Positions 23,045 through 35,095 of a stretch of DNA of 64,000 nucleotides are shown in pieces. The stretch's first letter is position 1, and each line of letters opens with the position of its first letter. A program made the translations under genes and the position numbers. Source of the stretch: Siphlonurus alternatus (Eukaryota > Arthropoda > Insecta > Ephemeroptera > Siphlonuridae); the NCBI GenBank assembly GCA_949825025.1, contig OX463781.1, positions 498,501 to 562,500 on the forward strand. Direction: 5' to 3'. A model generated the notes under the pieces. It ran no database searches and was not told where the DNA came from. It was given only the letters and a program-made list of their open reading frames with translations.

Positions 23045-23740
23045 CAACCAAAGAGACACTAGATAATAACGTGCTGCCTTGTATGTGATGTATGACACGA
23101 TAGGAGGGGCTTTATGATACTGAAGTCAAAGAACTTGGTGACATGAGTTTGGTACATTATCCTGAATGATAAATGTGATATAAATTCTGTCTTTTGGAAC
23201 ACAAATGTTGGAGATTTCATATTTAAACCAAACTACGTTCTTCCTTTGTCCTCTCTCTCATGTATAGTTCCTTTCTTGTCTTCTCTCTCTTTAACTATCT
23301 ATTTATTAAGTCTCCACTCGCTAATCTCTCTCTCTTCTGTCTTTTTCTCTCTCCCTCTCTCCAACTTCACAACTTGTTACAAAAGACACGTACACGTACA
23401 TTTCACAAGCCAGTAAGCAATTTCTCCGTACCGACACACAGCAGAAAATTGTTTTACAAAAGTAACTTCCGTTCGTCCGAGTTTCACCTGGGATTCGTTT
23501 TGTTAAAACTTTGCTAAATATTCTTGTTACTTGGATTTCATTGAGAGGCGAGGATTATCAACATAATCGGATAAAACCTCGGCTTGGTCGTGTCTTCAGG
23601 ATTTACACACAGGGAGGAGAAAGTTGGTTTTGTCACGTGTTTCATCACGTCGATATCTGTTGTCTACAAAAATTATTTTAAAAAATTAAATGTACAAAAA
23701 CGTGCAATGGATAACCTTCATTAAATTTTTATTACATATT
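23045..23740. other. No gene recognised; CT-rich patch
   Basis: A pyrimidine-rich patch (about 23247-23360) gives open frames but no recognisable protein. Confidence 0.4.
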
Positions 23741-23747
23741 TGTCGGA

Positions 23748-23858
23748 ATTCTGTGACGTCATAGTCATGCAAATATTTAACACACAAGCTTTGGGAAATA
23801 CATTGCATGACTGTGACGTCATAGTGTATGTTTCCTCGATTTTGAGGTGTTAGAGTTT
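23748..23858. mobile_element. CRE/octamer MITE copy 2
   Basis: TGACGTCATAGTCATGCAAA ... TGCATGACTGTGACGTCATA, then GATTTTGAGGTGTTAGAG. Same order as the copy at 1682-1812. Confidence 0.6.
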
Positions 23859-23934
23859 AAAAAACAAAGATACTAAAACAAACTATAAAATTTGACCGAT
23901 AATTTATAATGCCAGATTTAACACATTTCATGTT

Positions 23935-24130
23935 ACAATGTTTATCGCATCCGGCTCGTAATTCATTCTCGAGTTCGATCCCAGGCTCCTCTACATTTTA
24001 TCACATGGTGTTGGTTACGTTAGTGTATCCGGTCAGTGAATAATGACGTCCTCTAATAGCGACGTCTCCATGGTTTCCTCAGTCACAACACACGGTGGTC
24101 AATCTCTCGTGTGATTTTTCTGTAACCTCG
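23935..24130 (+). mobile_element. tRNA-headed SINE, plus strand, decayed
   Basis: CTCGAGTTCGATCCCAGG (B box) at about 23971-23988, later GACGTCTCCATGGTTTCCTC, the shared SINE core. Confidence 0.5.
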
Positions 24131-24362
24131 GGAGTAGAACCTACAGGCAGGGGAGGAGGGCGGTCGGGAAAGGCCCCTACAACCTGCAGTACTCTATACT
24201 AGGGTGTGCGACAAACCTTGGGGTTAAAGGAGTACAAAAACAGAGTGATATGGGGTTATAGGTGGATGTTTTAGTGTAAAATACTAACCCAGCACTTTAC
24301 ATGGGTTGAAATAGCAGCAACAATGCACAAATTCACTATCATAATGTATTAGAAATTTCTCC

Positions 24363-24462
<100 letters not shown>

Positions 24463-24769
24463 CTTTTAAGATTTTAGCAACAACTAAAATAGTGCTAAAA
24501 ACAGTGGTGATATGATCGTGTCTATATTTAATACGCAATAAACAGAAAGGCAGAGATGTACGGCACAATTTTTAATTGCGTGTTTAAGAGAGATCAAAGA
24601 AGTGTGTAAAAAATAATGATCATGATAATGCATAACTTGAGAACCTCCAGAGCGTCCCTCGTCCGGAATAATAATAAGCTATCTGCTATTTCAGGTGAGC
24701 GCATTAACGAACTTTTTTTTTAAATTTTTTTTCACGAGGATACGCAATAAACCCCTAAAAGCTTACAGC

Positions 24770-25100
24770 TCGCAGCGGTGTAGTGGGAAGGGAAAGGATG
24801 GTGAACACGGCATATTACGCGTCCCAGCGTTCATTGTGGTGAGACTGAGGGAACCGTGGAAAACCTCAGTCAGGATCATGGACACCTCTACTTTTTATCA
24901 ATGGACCAAAGTGTTGTCCAAAGCTTAGGAAACCACACACAAGTGCATCACTGCACTGGGTGGAAAGCGAGGTAAATTTACCCCAACGAGGGAGCAACGT
25001 AATTAATTTTTACATGAAACGGTCACCCATCCAAAAACTAAACACGCTTGACTTGGGCGATCTAACGAAAACCGGCTTATGCACTGTGCCACGCTCTATC
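24770..25100 (-). mobile_element. SINE with 5S-like head, minus strand, near full length
   Basis: Plus-strand 25018-25095 (GAAACGGTCACCCATCCAAA ... CGATCTAACGAAAACCGGCT) is the inverse of a 5S-rRNA-like head. The body has GGGAACCGTGGAAAACCTCA and ATCAATGGACCAAAGTG. Same layout as 29385-29690. Confidence 0.7.
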
Positions 25101-25485
25101 TCAACTTTATGTTATAACTACTTACAGCTTATAATTGCGTTCACAATTTCAACTCGGGTTCACCTCCATAGACCAACACAGGTAACGTTCGTGAGGTCAA
25201 TAGGTGTTCAATGAAAGATCAAATTTATTTCAATGTGTTGTAAAAAAATCAGCCACACAATTATTATTTATAATGGAAATTAGCTCACCTAGTTCCAAGT
25301 ATAATACCAACTTGTTGCGACAACTGTGAGAGACTGACGAACATCGCTGTGGTGTGTTGTGACATCTGGCGGACGTTTAAGGAACTGTCATTGAAATTAT
25401 GCACGTCAAATAATCAATTATTATGAAGAGTATGGTATTTTATATATACATGATATATTACAGTACATATTATATTTATATGTAT

Positions 25486-25790
25486 ATAATATAATATAAT
25501 ATAATACAATATAATATAATATAATATAATATAATATAATATAATATAATATAATATAATATAATATAATATAATATAATATAATATAATATAATATAAT
25601 ATAATATAATATAATATAATATAATATAATATAATATAATATAATATAATATAATATAATATAATATAATATAATATAATATAATATAATATAATATAAT
25701 ATAATATAATATAATATAATATAATATAATATAATATAATATAATATAATATAATATAATATAATATAATATAATATAATATAATATAAT
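25486..25790. repeat. Microsatellite (ATAAT)n, about 305 bp
   Basis: About 60 pentanucleotide units with one early variant (ATACAAT). Confidence 0.97.
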
Positions 25791-25844
25791 ATGTGTATAT
25801 TATATATATATAGAAATGTAAATTTTCAACTAGGTCTGGTTAAT

Positions 25845-26300
25845 ATACAAACCTCTGGACATCACGAACGCTAATGCCTCATTTATCGCTGCTCCAATAG
25901 ACAAAGAGATGAGGATTTGTAATTTGGGGGATCCAGTCTAGTCATGCGCGTTAATAAAATTTTACTTGATAGCAAGCAACCCGCTTTGCAATAAAGCTGA
26001 ACAAGTGGCCTAACACTTTGGTTTTTCAATTATATGTATTAGAGGGAGGGGGTCAGTCATATTATTTTCAAATATCGAGGATGCTTTCGCATCGATCTGG
26101 CCCACGTTATGATTATATGCGTATAGAAAAAAACTTAACTAAACTGATGTATGTGCATTTAATTTGTATCATAAAAAATCCCTTCACTGAACGGATGTTT
26201 TATTTTGGCTTATGGCTTATGTATATACGTCTGGACATCGCGAAAGTTACTACCGCAAATTTGGCTGCTGCCTAAAGAGACAAGATAAATTTGTATTTTT
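25845..26300 (+). repeat. Diverged direct repeat pair
   Basis: ACCTCTGGACATCACGAACG at 25850 and TACGTCTGGACATCGCGAAA at 26226 open similar segments of about 80 bp, about 375 bp apart. Confidence 0.45.
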
Positions 26301-26691
26301 AGGAAATGCAAGAAAATGCAGTCTCAAAATCATTCAAATTTGGCGCGCATCCTGGCCCACAAAGTAAAGTGCGTACTGTCCAAAAATGAAAATAAAAGTC
26401 TTTCTTTATTTGTAGAATACTTACAATGTGAATCAATAATTAGTATAATAATACTATATTACACAGATATTATATTATATATATGAGGCAAAATAACATT
26501 CGTGCTTTCTCAATTATGAGAGAAAATTCGATTGGTAGCCGACAATAATAGTTTTAACTGGAACGAAATGTATTAATGACATAATTTATTACAAGGATTC
26601 ACGGGCAGTATTAAAAAGGTTGGTTTCCGTGACGCGTTCAATAGTCACGAAACATTTCGGTGTATTTATTGGTCTGAGCTACAACTACAGT

Positions 26692-26895
26692 CAAATTTAC
26701 GTAACATTCTCACAGGAAGTAGCCGGAAGTATAAGGTTTCTAGCTCTTCTACTTGTATTTTAGCCTTGCAATTTCACACATAGGTCAGTACTTCTAGTTC
26801 AAACCACTCTGCAAAGTTTCAAGACTGAACTGCAAACGGAATAGCCACAAAATTAACAATTCTGGCTTCTTCCGGTAGGAATTTCAAATTAATTC
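26692..26895. mobile_element. Family Q copy 4 (diverged)
   Basis: CACAGGAAGTAGCCGGAAGT and CTGGCTTCTTCCGGTAGGAA arms about 160 bp apart. Confidence 0.55.
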
Positions 26896-26964
26896 GACTA
26901 AACGTATGTGATATTTATCGTGAATGGGGCTTGCATTTCCTTTTTAGAAAATCCAACTTTAAAT

Positions 26965-27130
26965 CGTCTGAAACTCACGTCTTTTTACTTCAAAAGTACA
27001 CCTTTATTTTTGCCTCGATCAAAGTGAGAATATTTCTGAAAAATAAAAAGAAGACGAATCAATATCATTTCTCCATTGAAATGCTGCAAAAGGGTGCACA
27101 AATTTAGAAAAACACTTTGAAGATGAATGA
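26965..27130. repeat. Family N fragment, diverged
   Basis: GTCTGAAACTCACGTC, CTCGATCAAAGTGAGAATAT and CTCCATTGAAATGCTGCAAA follow the order of the right arm of the N element. Confidence 0.45.
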
Positions 27131-27391
27131 GTTGAAATTTATTTCAATTCGCAATTATTGAGGTGAAATCGACTGCTCCACTTTAAGTAGGGCTTGAAAA
27201 AATCAGAAAATAGCTATTCAATAAAAAAAAATGATGCGTGTTGATTAGTTAATACAAGTATGTAAAATAGCCTAATGTCTTGAAAATATATTTTTATTGT
27301 TATTGCTACACTATTATCAAACACATCAAAACCTAATAATTGAGTAACGGTTTTTAATATAAATATTACATTTCAAAAAATAAAAAAATCT

Positions 27392-27392
27392 G

Positions 27393-27449
<57 letters not shown>
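27392..27449. repeat. Microsatellite (AT)n
   Basis: Alternating AT run. Confidence 0.95.
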
Positions 27450-27456
<7 letters not shown>

Positions 27457-28510
27457 TTAGAGAAACAATATAAACATATATTATTGTGCTTCCTTACAAA
27501 AAAATATTATATAAATTATAGACTGACGAAAATGCAATAAAAACAAAACATACAATAATATAATAAACTATAAAATATGTCATGCAATAGAAAATTGCAA
27601 ATGAATCTATTCAAGTTTTGAAAGAACAAAAAGATACATGGAAAAATAATATCAGCATGGAAGTCTAATTAAAATTTTGCACATGCAGATGCACTTTTGT
27701 GCAGCTTGCTTTGTGTAACTTCATTATTTATTATAATTTAATTATAATTTCTTATCCAGTTTGCACTCCAGTTCACTTTATAAATGCATCTCATTGTAAT
27801 TATAAACATTGCAAATGTCAGCTGTGTGCTAATTATGATAAAAATTATAATGATATAATTATATATTTGAAAAATCAATTTCTAAAATTACCCCAGCAAT
27901 ACTAAGGGGGGAGCGGAGCAACAATTTTAAACAATTTTAAAGCGGTAAAAAAAAATGTGGATTCAAGAGATCTTTCATCAATAATTTTCATATTATTTTA
28001 TTGCAAAAACATAATAATGATCTCTCTTCATCCTCACTATAAGGCAACACTTTTGTAGATTTTGGAGTTACATGAAGTGTAGTGTTGCATCGACGTCGGC
28101 GAGAGATTAACAATAAGGTAACACGGATCAGTTGCCCCATTTGATTAAAACCCATTATGTACTAGCGATGCATTTTAGCATCACTAAACATCCCCTAGCA
28201 GAAAATTTAATTAAAATTAAGTTACAATGTACCATTGATCAAAATAGTCAATAATGATTTGCATTGACACTATAGAGGTAGTGAAATGTTCATTTTGCTC
28301 AAAAAAAATTTTTTTGACCCTCACAGGGTAAAGCAAAGTTAGGGTACATAATTTGTACGACTTCTGCAAAAAGTTATTTTGAATATACTTTAATAACTTT
28401 TTATAGGTAATGCTAAAATTTTCAATCATACATTAAAATGCTCCCTACATACTATGCTTCCAAATGAAACATTAATTTTTTTTTGAAAATTAATATTCTT
28501 GGTGAAATTC
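27450..28510. other. AT-rich stretch, no gene seen
   Basis: Near 28150-28190, ATTATGTACTAGCGATGC with ATTTTAGCATCACT resembles the ends of the palindrome at 28515-30415. Confidence 0.4.
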
Positions 28511-28927
28511 CATGTAAAGTAAAGGTGATGCTGTACGGCATCGCTAGGACATAATGTAGTCAGTTTATGCTTTTTTGCTACTTTGACACATACAATCTCT
28601 TTCAGTGGGAAAATATTTTTTTTTTAGTCTTTCATATGGAATCTTTTGTTTCATACCGAAACAAAAATTTCGAGGGTCCCAAGTGGGCCCCAACGGTAAG
28701 GGGCCCACTACAGCATCAGTAATATAAATATAGAACAGTAATAAAAATGGCAATGGTTATCCTTTCAAGTTAACTGAAAGCAGAATACGTTGTTGTATAT
28801 AATTTAAAAGTATATCAAGGGACCTGAAAAAGGCCCAAATAAGGGTCCCAGAGCATCATTTAGCTTCCTGTCATTCCTATTTTTTGTATTTGAAAATAAA
28901 AATGACTTGTTGGAACCAATATTACAA

Positions 28928-29086
28928 CAGGCTCGGACTGGGAAGCTAGAGGCCAGTCAGGGCCATATGGGCACTAAAGGCAGCAGAGGCCACTTTTCAT
29001 GGGGTCTGAGGCCACTTTTCCTATTCTCCTGTGTTAAAAATATGAGGGACCAGTCAGGGATCCCTGACCCAGCCAGTCCGAGCCTG
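28928..29086. mobile_element. hAT MITE, 159 bp
   Basis: Exact 8-bp duplication TATTACAA (28920-28927 and 29087-29094). Perfect terminal inverted repeats CAGGCTCGGACTGG / CCAGTCCGAGCCTG. Confidence 0.9.
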
Positions 29087-29384
29087 TATTACAAGGTACA
29101 TCCTAGCAAAATGGGGTACGTGAGGGATCTCAATTGGAGACCCAGGTCCCATGAGCCCTCGCCCCCATCTTGCTCAACTTTGTTGTTATTTGGCATCTTC
29201 TATTTTCTAATGCAGTCGTCATTGACATTGCTCTACTAACATGTATGCTGTCTGTAATCTGAAGCTAGCAATTTTTGTTTTATGTAAAATATGGAATATT
29301 GAAATAATACACATATTATTTGGAGCATCAGTCTTTTTTTTCTACAGCTCGTGACAGGGTTATGATAAGAGATAATAAACGAAA

Positions 29385-29690
29385 ATGGTTGGTGGCCATA
29401 GCCTGTTACGTGCACTAGAATTTGCTGAGGTGAGACTGGGGTAACTGTGGAAAACATCAGTCAGGACGGACACTTCTACTGTTTATAAATGGACGAAAAC
29501 AATGTCTAAAATTGGGAACCACACACAAATGCATCTCTACACTATGTGGAAAGCGAGATAAATTTTCCTCATCAGTGTAATTGTTATATGAAACGGTCAC
29601 CAACCTAGTACAAACTACGGTTGGCGTAGCTTGACTTCTATGATATAACGAAAACTATAATAGTCAATGCATTAGGCCACGCTGAACATA
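29385..29690 (-). mobile_element. SINE with 5S-like head, minus strand
   Basis: Plus-strand TGGCCATAGCCTGTTACGTG, GGTGAGACTGGGGTAACTGT and the 5S-head inverse AACGGTCACCAACCTAGTAC at about 29592. Colinear with 24770-25100. Confidence 0.7.
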
Positions 29691-29720
29691 TGAGTTGTAA
29701 ATTTATAAAATAAACACGCC

Positions 29721-29869
29721 CAGGCGCGGAGCCCCCCCACCCCCCGAAATTTTGGATCTAACATGGGCTATTTAGGCAATTCCTCCACTCCAATTTTTCT
29801 TTAACATTGGCTTTATGGAGGCAGCCCCCCCGTCCCCCCCCTCGAAATTTTTTTCTGGATCCGCGTCTG
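29721..29869. mobile_element. hAT MITE of the GGATCCAGGGGG type, 149 bp
   Basis: Exact 8-bp duplication AACACGCC (29713-29720 and 29870-29877). Ends CAGGCGCGGAGCCCCC and TTCTGGATCCGCGTCTG. The interior (ATTTTGGATCTAACATGGGC) matches the copy at 63659-63827. Confidence 0.9.
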
Positions 29870-30547
29870 AACACGCCACAAAAAATAGAATATAGAAGAT
29901 CCCAAACAACAACAAAGTTGAGCAAGACAGGGGCTAGGGTCTCATGGGGCCCGGGGCCCGAATTGAAGACCCTCACGTACCCCATTTTGTTAGGATATAC
30001 CTTGTAATACTAATTCTAACAAGTCATTTTTATTTTCAAATACAAAAAATAGAAATGACAGGAATCTAAATAATGCTCTGGGATCCTTGGGACCCAAATT
30101 TGGGCCTGTTTCAGGTCCCTTAAAAAACTTTGAAATTATATACTACAACGTATTTCACTTCCAAGAACTGATAATAATAGCCAGTTCAATTTTTATCACT
30201 GTGCTATATTTTTAGTACTGAAACTATAGTGGGCCCCTTACCGTTAGGGCCCACTTGGGACCCTCTGAATTTTAAGAGGGCATGAAACAGAATGGCCTAT
30301 ATAATAGAGACCCAAAAATAAAAATATTGAAGCACTGAAAGAGATTTAAGTCTCAAATAAGCAAAAAGCACAAATTGACAACATTATGTCCTAGCGATGC
30401 CGTATGGCATCGCACTTAAATTGCCAATTAAAAGAGCAATTATATTTCAAAAAAATTAAAATTGTGATTTTTATTGTTTATAGACATTATACTTTCAGTT
30501 TATAACAAAAAAACAAAAATTTTAAACAAAAAATTAATTCAGTCCCT

Positions 30548-30835
30548 AATGGGTTAACATGTAAACCTTAGCAGACACAAAAACATTTAGAAATTTTTTG
30601 AGCTACTATTTGTTATATAATATATAACCTAAAAGCCACAGAAAAAATTTCAAAACAATAATAATTATTCAATCATTTTTTTTTTTCAATTATTATTATT
30701 TATTTAATTTCTAGCATGATTTTCTCATGGAGAGCCAGAACCACACTAAAAATTTAATTAAAAAATAACGAATTGAATAATTGTTTTGAAGTTTTTTCTG
30801 TAGCTTTTAGATACAATATAAAAAACTATCTCTAT
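30548..30835. mobile_element. Diverged relative of the TTAACATGTAAACCTTAGC palindromes
   Basis: GGTTAACATGTAAACCTTAG and CTCATGGAGAGCCAGAACC are words shared with the elements at 38985, 55667 and 59705; the right arm is incomplete. Confidence 0.5.
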
Positions 30836-30880
30836 CTCTGCGAATTTAACGTGCAGTTAAATTAAATTAGTTAGTTAAAG

Positions 30881-31010
30881 ACTAACTCGTTTTATTACGA
30901 GCCGAGATAGTTGCTTTTGCATTATGGGTTTCCAGATATAAAAAAAATGCATAGCTGGAAACCCATAGTGCAAAAGCAACCATATCGGCTCACCGATAAA
31001 ACGAGTTAGT
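30881..31010. repeat. Hairpin repeat, about 130 bp
   Basis: ACTAACTCGTTTTATTACGA with TTGCTTTTGCATTATGGGTT, inverted as AACCCATAGTGCAAAAGCAA and ATAAAACGAGTTAGT. Confidence 0.75.
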
Positions 31011-31318
31011 CGTTTTTGGGAACATGCGATATATACATTATGAATTAGTCGATTTTGACGGAACACCATTGCCCCAATTGCATTATAGAATACTTATTGT
31101 TTTTTACAATGATGATTGTAATTTATTACATTTACTCTAGCTGGCATTAAAATTCGTTATTTATTGATCGTGGTAATATGATAATGCTACTGGCACGGCT
31201 GAATTATTGCGTACCCCACACGATTAAATTTTATTTAATTGTGTTTCAAATTTCACTCGTGATCTATCCCCATTTGAGCTAGTCTGACTTAGGTCCCCTC
31301 TTGAAATGGGCCTGCGGG

Positions 31319-32761
31319 GATTCCCGGACAACTGGGAGCACGGTCAACTGGGAGCCGGACAGCTTGGAGCCAAATGTCTTTCTAGGACAACTCGGAGCAC
31401 GGACAGTTCGGAGCGTGGACATCCTGGAGCCTAGTTAGGACAACTTGGAGCACGGACATTCTGGAGCCTAGCTAGAACATCACTGTTTACTTTACATTAT
31501 TGAATGAATTTCAAAATTAAAATTGATGTATTCCGAGAATGGTAGCGTATTGTTTGGATGTAATGGACAATTGCATGACAATTTTTTATTGCAGAAATAG
31601 ATAGAGGATGCAAAGTTATGTCACTCTGAATTTTTTCAAATTTTTTAGAGACTGGGAAAATTTTTTAAAAAATTATTGAAAGTCGATTTTATTACGTCAC
31701 GAAGAAACTGTTCTTAAGAAAAGGATAGGCCTGAACGCCCGTGACGTCATAAAACTGACTTTCAATAATTTTTTAAAAACAGTTCCTGTTCTCAAAAATA
31801 TCTGAAAAAATTCAGAGTAGCATAATTTGGTACCCTCTATCCATTTCTGCAATAAAAAAATGTCATGCAAATTGTCCATTATTATATTACAAGATTACAA
31901 GTATATAAAATATATATTTTTTTTTATATATAAATTCAGCTAGCTAGGGAAGGGGGGGGGGGCAATAGAAACCAAATAGGAGATATGGTGGGCCACTCCC
32001 TGCACATAGTGGAGGAGACCATTTGGATCTGATCGAACATTGTATTATACCGCATAAGGTAAACTTTACTTCCATATATTAGACAGTATTGGCGTCATAA
32101 AGTTAGTGCGAACCTAGTAGTAACTGAGGAAACTACGTGCGTCTGGCGAGGATTGCTGTATATGATTAACATTGTAAATAAAATCATGTAAATGCTCTGT
32201 CAGCAGCCACAGCATAATTTCACAGAAATGACAACACCATAATTAGTTGTCAAATACTTTCGGCCAAATATAAAAAAAAAATAAATAAATAAACTTCGGA
32301 AGTGATTTCTTTTCTAAAAATTTGATAATTTTTTTGATTCTCCCCATGCTATAGGGATTGCCGTATCCTCGATGCAAAGAGCAAAAGTTTCAGATGTCAG
32401 CGCCATCTCTTGGTCCTTTATGTCCTCTTATAGAGAAGAGTAAGTTCTGTAATGATGTGTGTATATCATCAGAAAACAAATATTTTTATTACGTATGTAA
32501 TAAATATAAATAATATAATAATAAATGTTATTACATCAATTTTAATTTTGAAATTCATTGAATAATGTAAAGTATACGGTGCTCCGAGATGTCCTAGCTA
32601 GGCTCCCAGGATATCCGCTCTCCTAGTTGTCCTAGCTAGGCTCCAGGACGTCTGCGCTTCGAGCTGTCCGTGCTCCGATATCGAGATGTCCTAGAAACAT
32701 GCAAGTTTGGCTCCGAGCTGTCTGGCTCCCAGTTGACCGCGCTCCGAGTTGTCCGGATACC
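31319..32761. mobile_element. Foldback-type element with 9-bp target duplication
   Basis: GCCTGCGGG occurs at 31310-31318 and 32762-32770, an exact 9-bp duplication. The termini are inverted: CCCGGACAACTGGGAGCACG at the left and the inverse of TCCGGACAACTCGGAGCGCG at the right. Both arms consist of degenerate repeats of GTCC(T)AGCTAGGCTCCGAG type. The same host sequence without the insertion is present, inverted, near 61195-61220. Foldback elements with repeat-filled arms and 9-bp duplications are known from Drosophila FB. The loop contains another MITE (31562-31880). Confidence 0.85.
31562..31880. mobile_element. TA-flanked palindromic MITE, family T copy 1
   Basis: TA then ATGGACAATTGCATGACA at the left, TGTCATGCAAATTGTCCAT then TA at the right. 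Core arms ACTTTCAATAATTTTTTAAA with CGTGACGTCATAAAA. Copy 2 is at 45055-45345. Confidence 0.7.
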
Positions 32762-32762
32762 G

Positions 32763-33131
32763 CCTGCGGGCCCTCATTCTGTATATAGTAAGGCCATTGT
32801 TTGAAATAGCTGCACATTATAGAGTATATTGACCAGCGTATATAATAATTATAATATTCAATGAAACGCTTCGCGAAGCTTCGCACGAAATTTTGCTAGT
32901 TTCGCGAATATTCTCGAAGTTTCGCGCGAAATTTCACAAAATTACCAGGTCGACCTGCGGGCCTTTTCTGTATATAGTAAGGCCATTGTCTGAAATAGCT
33001 GCACATTATAGAGTATATCGACCAGCGTATACAATAATTATAATATTCAATGAAACGCTTCGCGAAGCTTCGCACGAAATTTTACTAGTTTCGCGAATAT
33101 TCTCGAAGTTTCGCGTGAAACTTCACAAAAT
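32763..33131 (+). repeat. Tandem duplication, 191-bp unit x 2
   Basis: CCTGCGGGCC opens both units (32763 and 32954). They share TATATAGTAAGGCCATTGT, AACGCTTCGCGAAGCTTCGC and TTTCGCGAATATTCTCGAAG. Confidence 0.9.
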
Positions 33132-33486
33132 TTATATCTTTGAATTTCCCGCTGTACTTTTTCGAATCTCATTATATAAATACACCATTTTTTTTTTACC
33201 TAATTTCACATTAATAACAGGTTAAATGGCATAAATCAATTACAAAAAAGTTCAATTTAATAAAATTAATTACCTCTAAAAAAAAAATTTATTTTTTAAA
33301 AATATTGAAAATTAGTTAAATTAATCAGTTTTAAATTAACACACACTCGAGGATTACATCAGTTTGAAGGAAATAATTTCTAGTGTCATCATTGTACCTC
33401 ATCTACATTATGAACTCTAATTTATATAGTGCTGTAGAAAGTACACTGCAAAAGAATTTATTGTCTCTCTAATTGCACCACCTTGA

Positions 33487-33870
33487 TTATATTAATAAAA
33501 TTATATAATATATTTTGTAATTTGAAACACGAAAGAAACGTAATTTTATAGTTTTGTTGCTATACGATTGAAATGATTCAAGGTAAGGGACTCGATCCAT
33601 GTAAATGACATTGTGTATAACATTGCTCGATGAGAAGTTGAAGTTTATCCAAACAGACGTATCTTCGGACTTTAATAGCTTCCTTGGCACACACCGTGGT
33701 GGCAGCACATGCTTACGAGAATCTCGCAATAATGAGAATTTGATGAAAATTTGAAGCCATCTGCCGGATGACAGCGGAACTAAAAAGTTATGGTCCGTTA
33801 CTTGGTTGTGATGGATGTGAATTGTTGAGGATACGGACCGACCGACAGCCAACAAGTTGAATGTCAACAA
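33487..33870 (-). other. Open frame of 127 codons, unclassified
   Basis: Contains LSSGRWLQIFIKFSLLRDSR and ends in a low-complexity tail. Its 5' part (33788-33830) is the inverse partner of 35737-35817, so it lies at least partly in repeat DNA. I do not recognise it and doubt it is a gene. Confidence 0.2.
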
Positions 33871-34156
33871 ACGAAACTACCAAAATTGTTTTTGAAGGTT
33901 CCCTCCAAACGTCACTTGGCTGTGATGAGTTGGGACACTGCCCACTGTATAAAGGCCTGCGCACTACAAAGCGCGCGAACAAAGAAAGTAGTCCACCCCA
34001 TTTGCTATAACATTGTAAAATTCGAATTAAATCCAATAGAAATAAATTTTTCTTGATATTTTCACACCCCAGGCATAATTTCTAAACCCCATGTCTTGCC
34101 GTCTGTAAAGTTTCAAAATTTTAGAATCACTCCTTCCATGGAAATTTCGAAGTCAG

Positions 34157-34885
34157 TTGCATGTAAATAAAACAAAAATGTTGACTTTTCATAGTCCGGG
34201 AATTGATATGATCCTTTCTCCTCTCTTATTTTTGAACCACAAGAGCATCAATGTAGAACAGGAGACAAAATTTCTTGGCTTGACAATTACAGACTCACTG
34301 GGTTGGTCGTCGCATATCAACTCTCTTTGTTCAAAGCTAGTTAAAGCCTGCTTTTTATTATTTAAATTGAGACCATTGCTGGATAAGAGGTCACTGTGCT
34401 CTTTATACTATGCCTATTTTCAATCACAACTTGCTTATGGTATCATTTTTTGGGGTGCCTCCTCTCACACAAAAAGAGCTTTTATACTCCAGAAACGGGC
34501 AATTAGGACAATATGTTTCAAACGGTGCCAATACTCATGTAAGTCCTTATTTCCGGAGCTAGAAATTTTGACTTTACCATCACTTTATATTTATGAATGC
34601 ATTAATTTTCTCCGAAAGCACCCTGAAATATTTATAAAAAACCATGATAATCATAAATATAACTTGAGAAATAAGAATGACATATCTGTCGAAAAACATA
34701 AACATTCATTTGCTGACAGTGATCCGCGCGTGATGTGTGCGTCATTTTTTAATCACCTACCGACATTTTTAAAGACAAAAATGGACCAGAGAAACTTCCC
34801 CAAATTATTAAAAGGCTTCCTTGTTAAGAAATGTTATTATAGTGCTAAGGAGTATTTGGGTGAAAAATTCAGTGTTTCAGATTAG
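34157..34885 (+). CDS. LINE reverse transcriptase, C-terminal part (5'-truncated)
   Basis: Intact 242-codon frame: MHVNKTKMLTFHSPGI, then FLGLTITDSLGWSSHINSLC, SLYYAYFQSQLAYGIIFWGA and LQKRAIRTICF, the thumb and C-terminal part of a Jockey/CR1-like reverse transcriptase. The catalytic region is missing because the copy is 5'-truncated. The apparent ATG lies at or just before the junction with the host element, so it is not a true start. Distinct in sequence from the LINE at 1-819. Confidence 0.85.
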   Translation: MHVNKTKMLTFHSPGIDMILSPLLFLNHKSINVEQETKFLGLTITDSLGWSSHINSLCSKLVKACFLLFKLRPLLDKRSLCSLYYAYFQSQLAYGIIFWGASSHTKRAFILQKRAIRTICFKRCQYSCKSLFPELEILTLPSLYIYECINFLRKHPEIFIKNHDNHKYNLRNKNDISVEKHKHSFADSDPRVMCASFFNHLPTFLKTKMDQRNFPKLLKGFLVKKCYYSAKEYLGEKFSVSD

Positions 34886-35061
34886 CATATTAGTGTTGTT
34901 AGTTCAGATACAGTTATCTCTAATAAGTAGTTGAAGGATTAATCTTTCATATAAATTATTTTTTATATCTTTCTTAATGCTTGATTACAAAATGCATTGA
35001 ATTAAATATGATGCATGTTTGGGTAAGATATATATGTATGTATATTTGTATATGTATACAA

Positions 35062-35095
<34 letters not shown>

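Larger units (their letters stand above)
28515..30415. mobile_element. 1.9-kb palindromic element with three insertions
   Basis: Arms of about 650 bp. Left: GTACGGCATCGCTAGGACAT ... GGCCCCAACGGTAAGGGGCC ... GGGACCTGAAAAAGGCCCAA ... CAAAATGGGGTACGTGAGGG. Right arm is the inverse (CCTCACGTACCCCATTTTGT ... ATGTCCTAGCGATGCCGTAT). The left arm carries a 159-bp hAT MITE (28928-29086). The central part holds a SINE (29385-29690) and another hAT MITE (29721-29869). No transposase frame was found. Confidence 0.75.
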
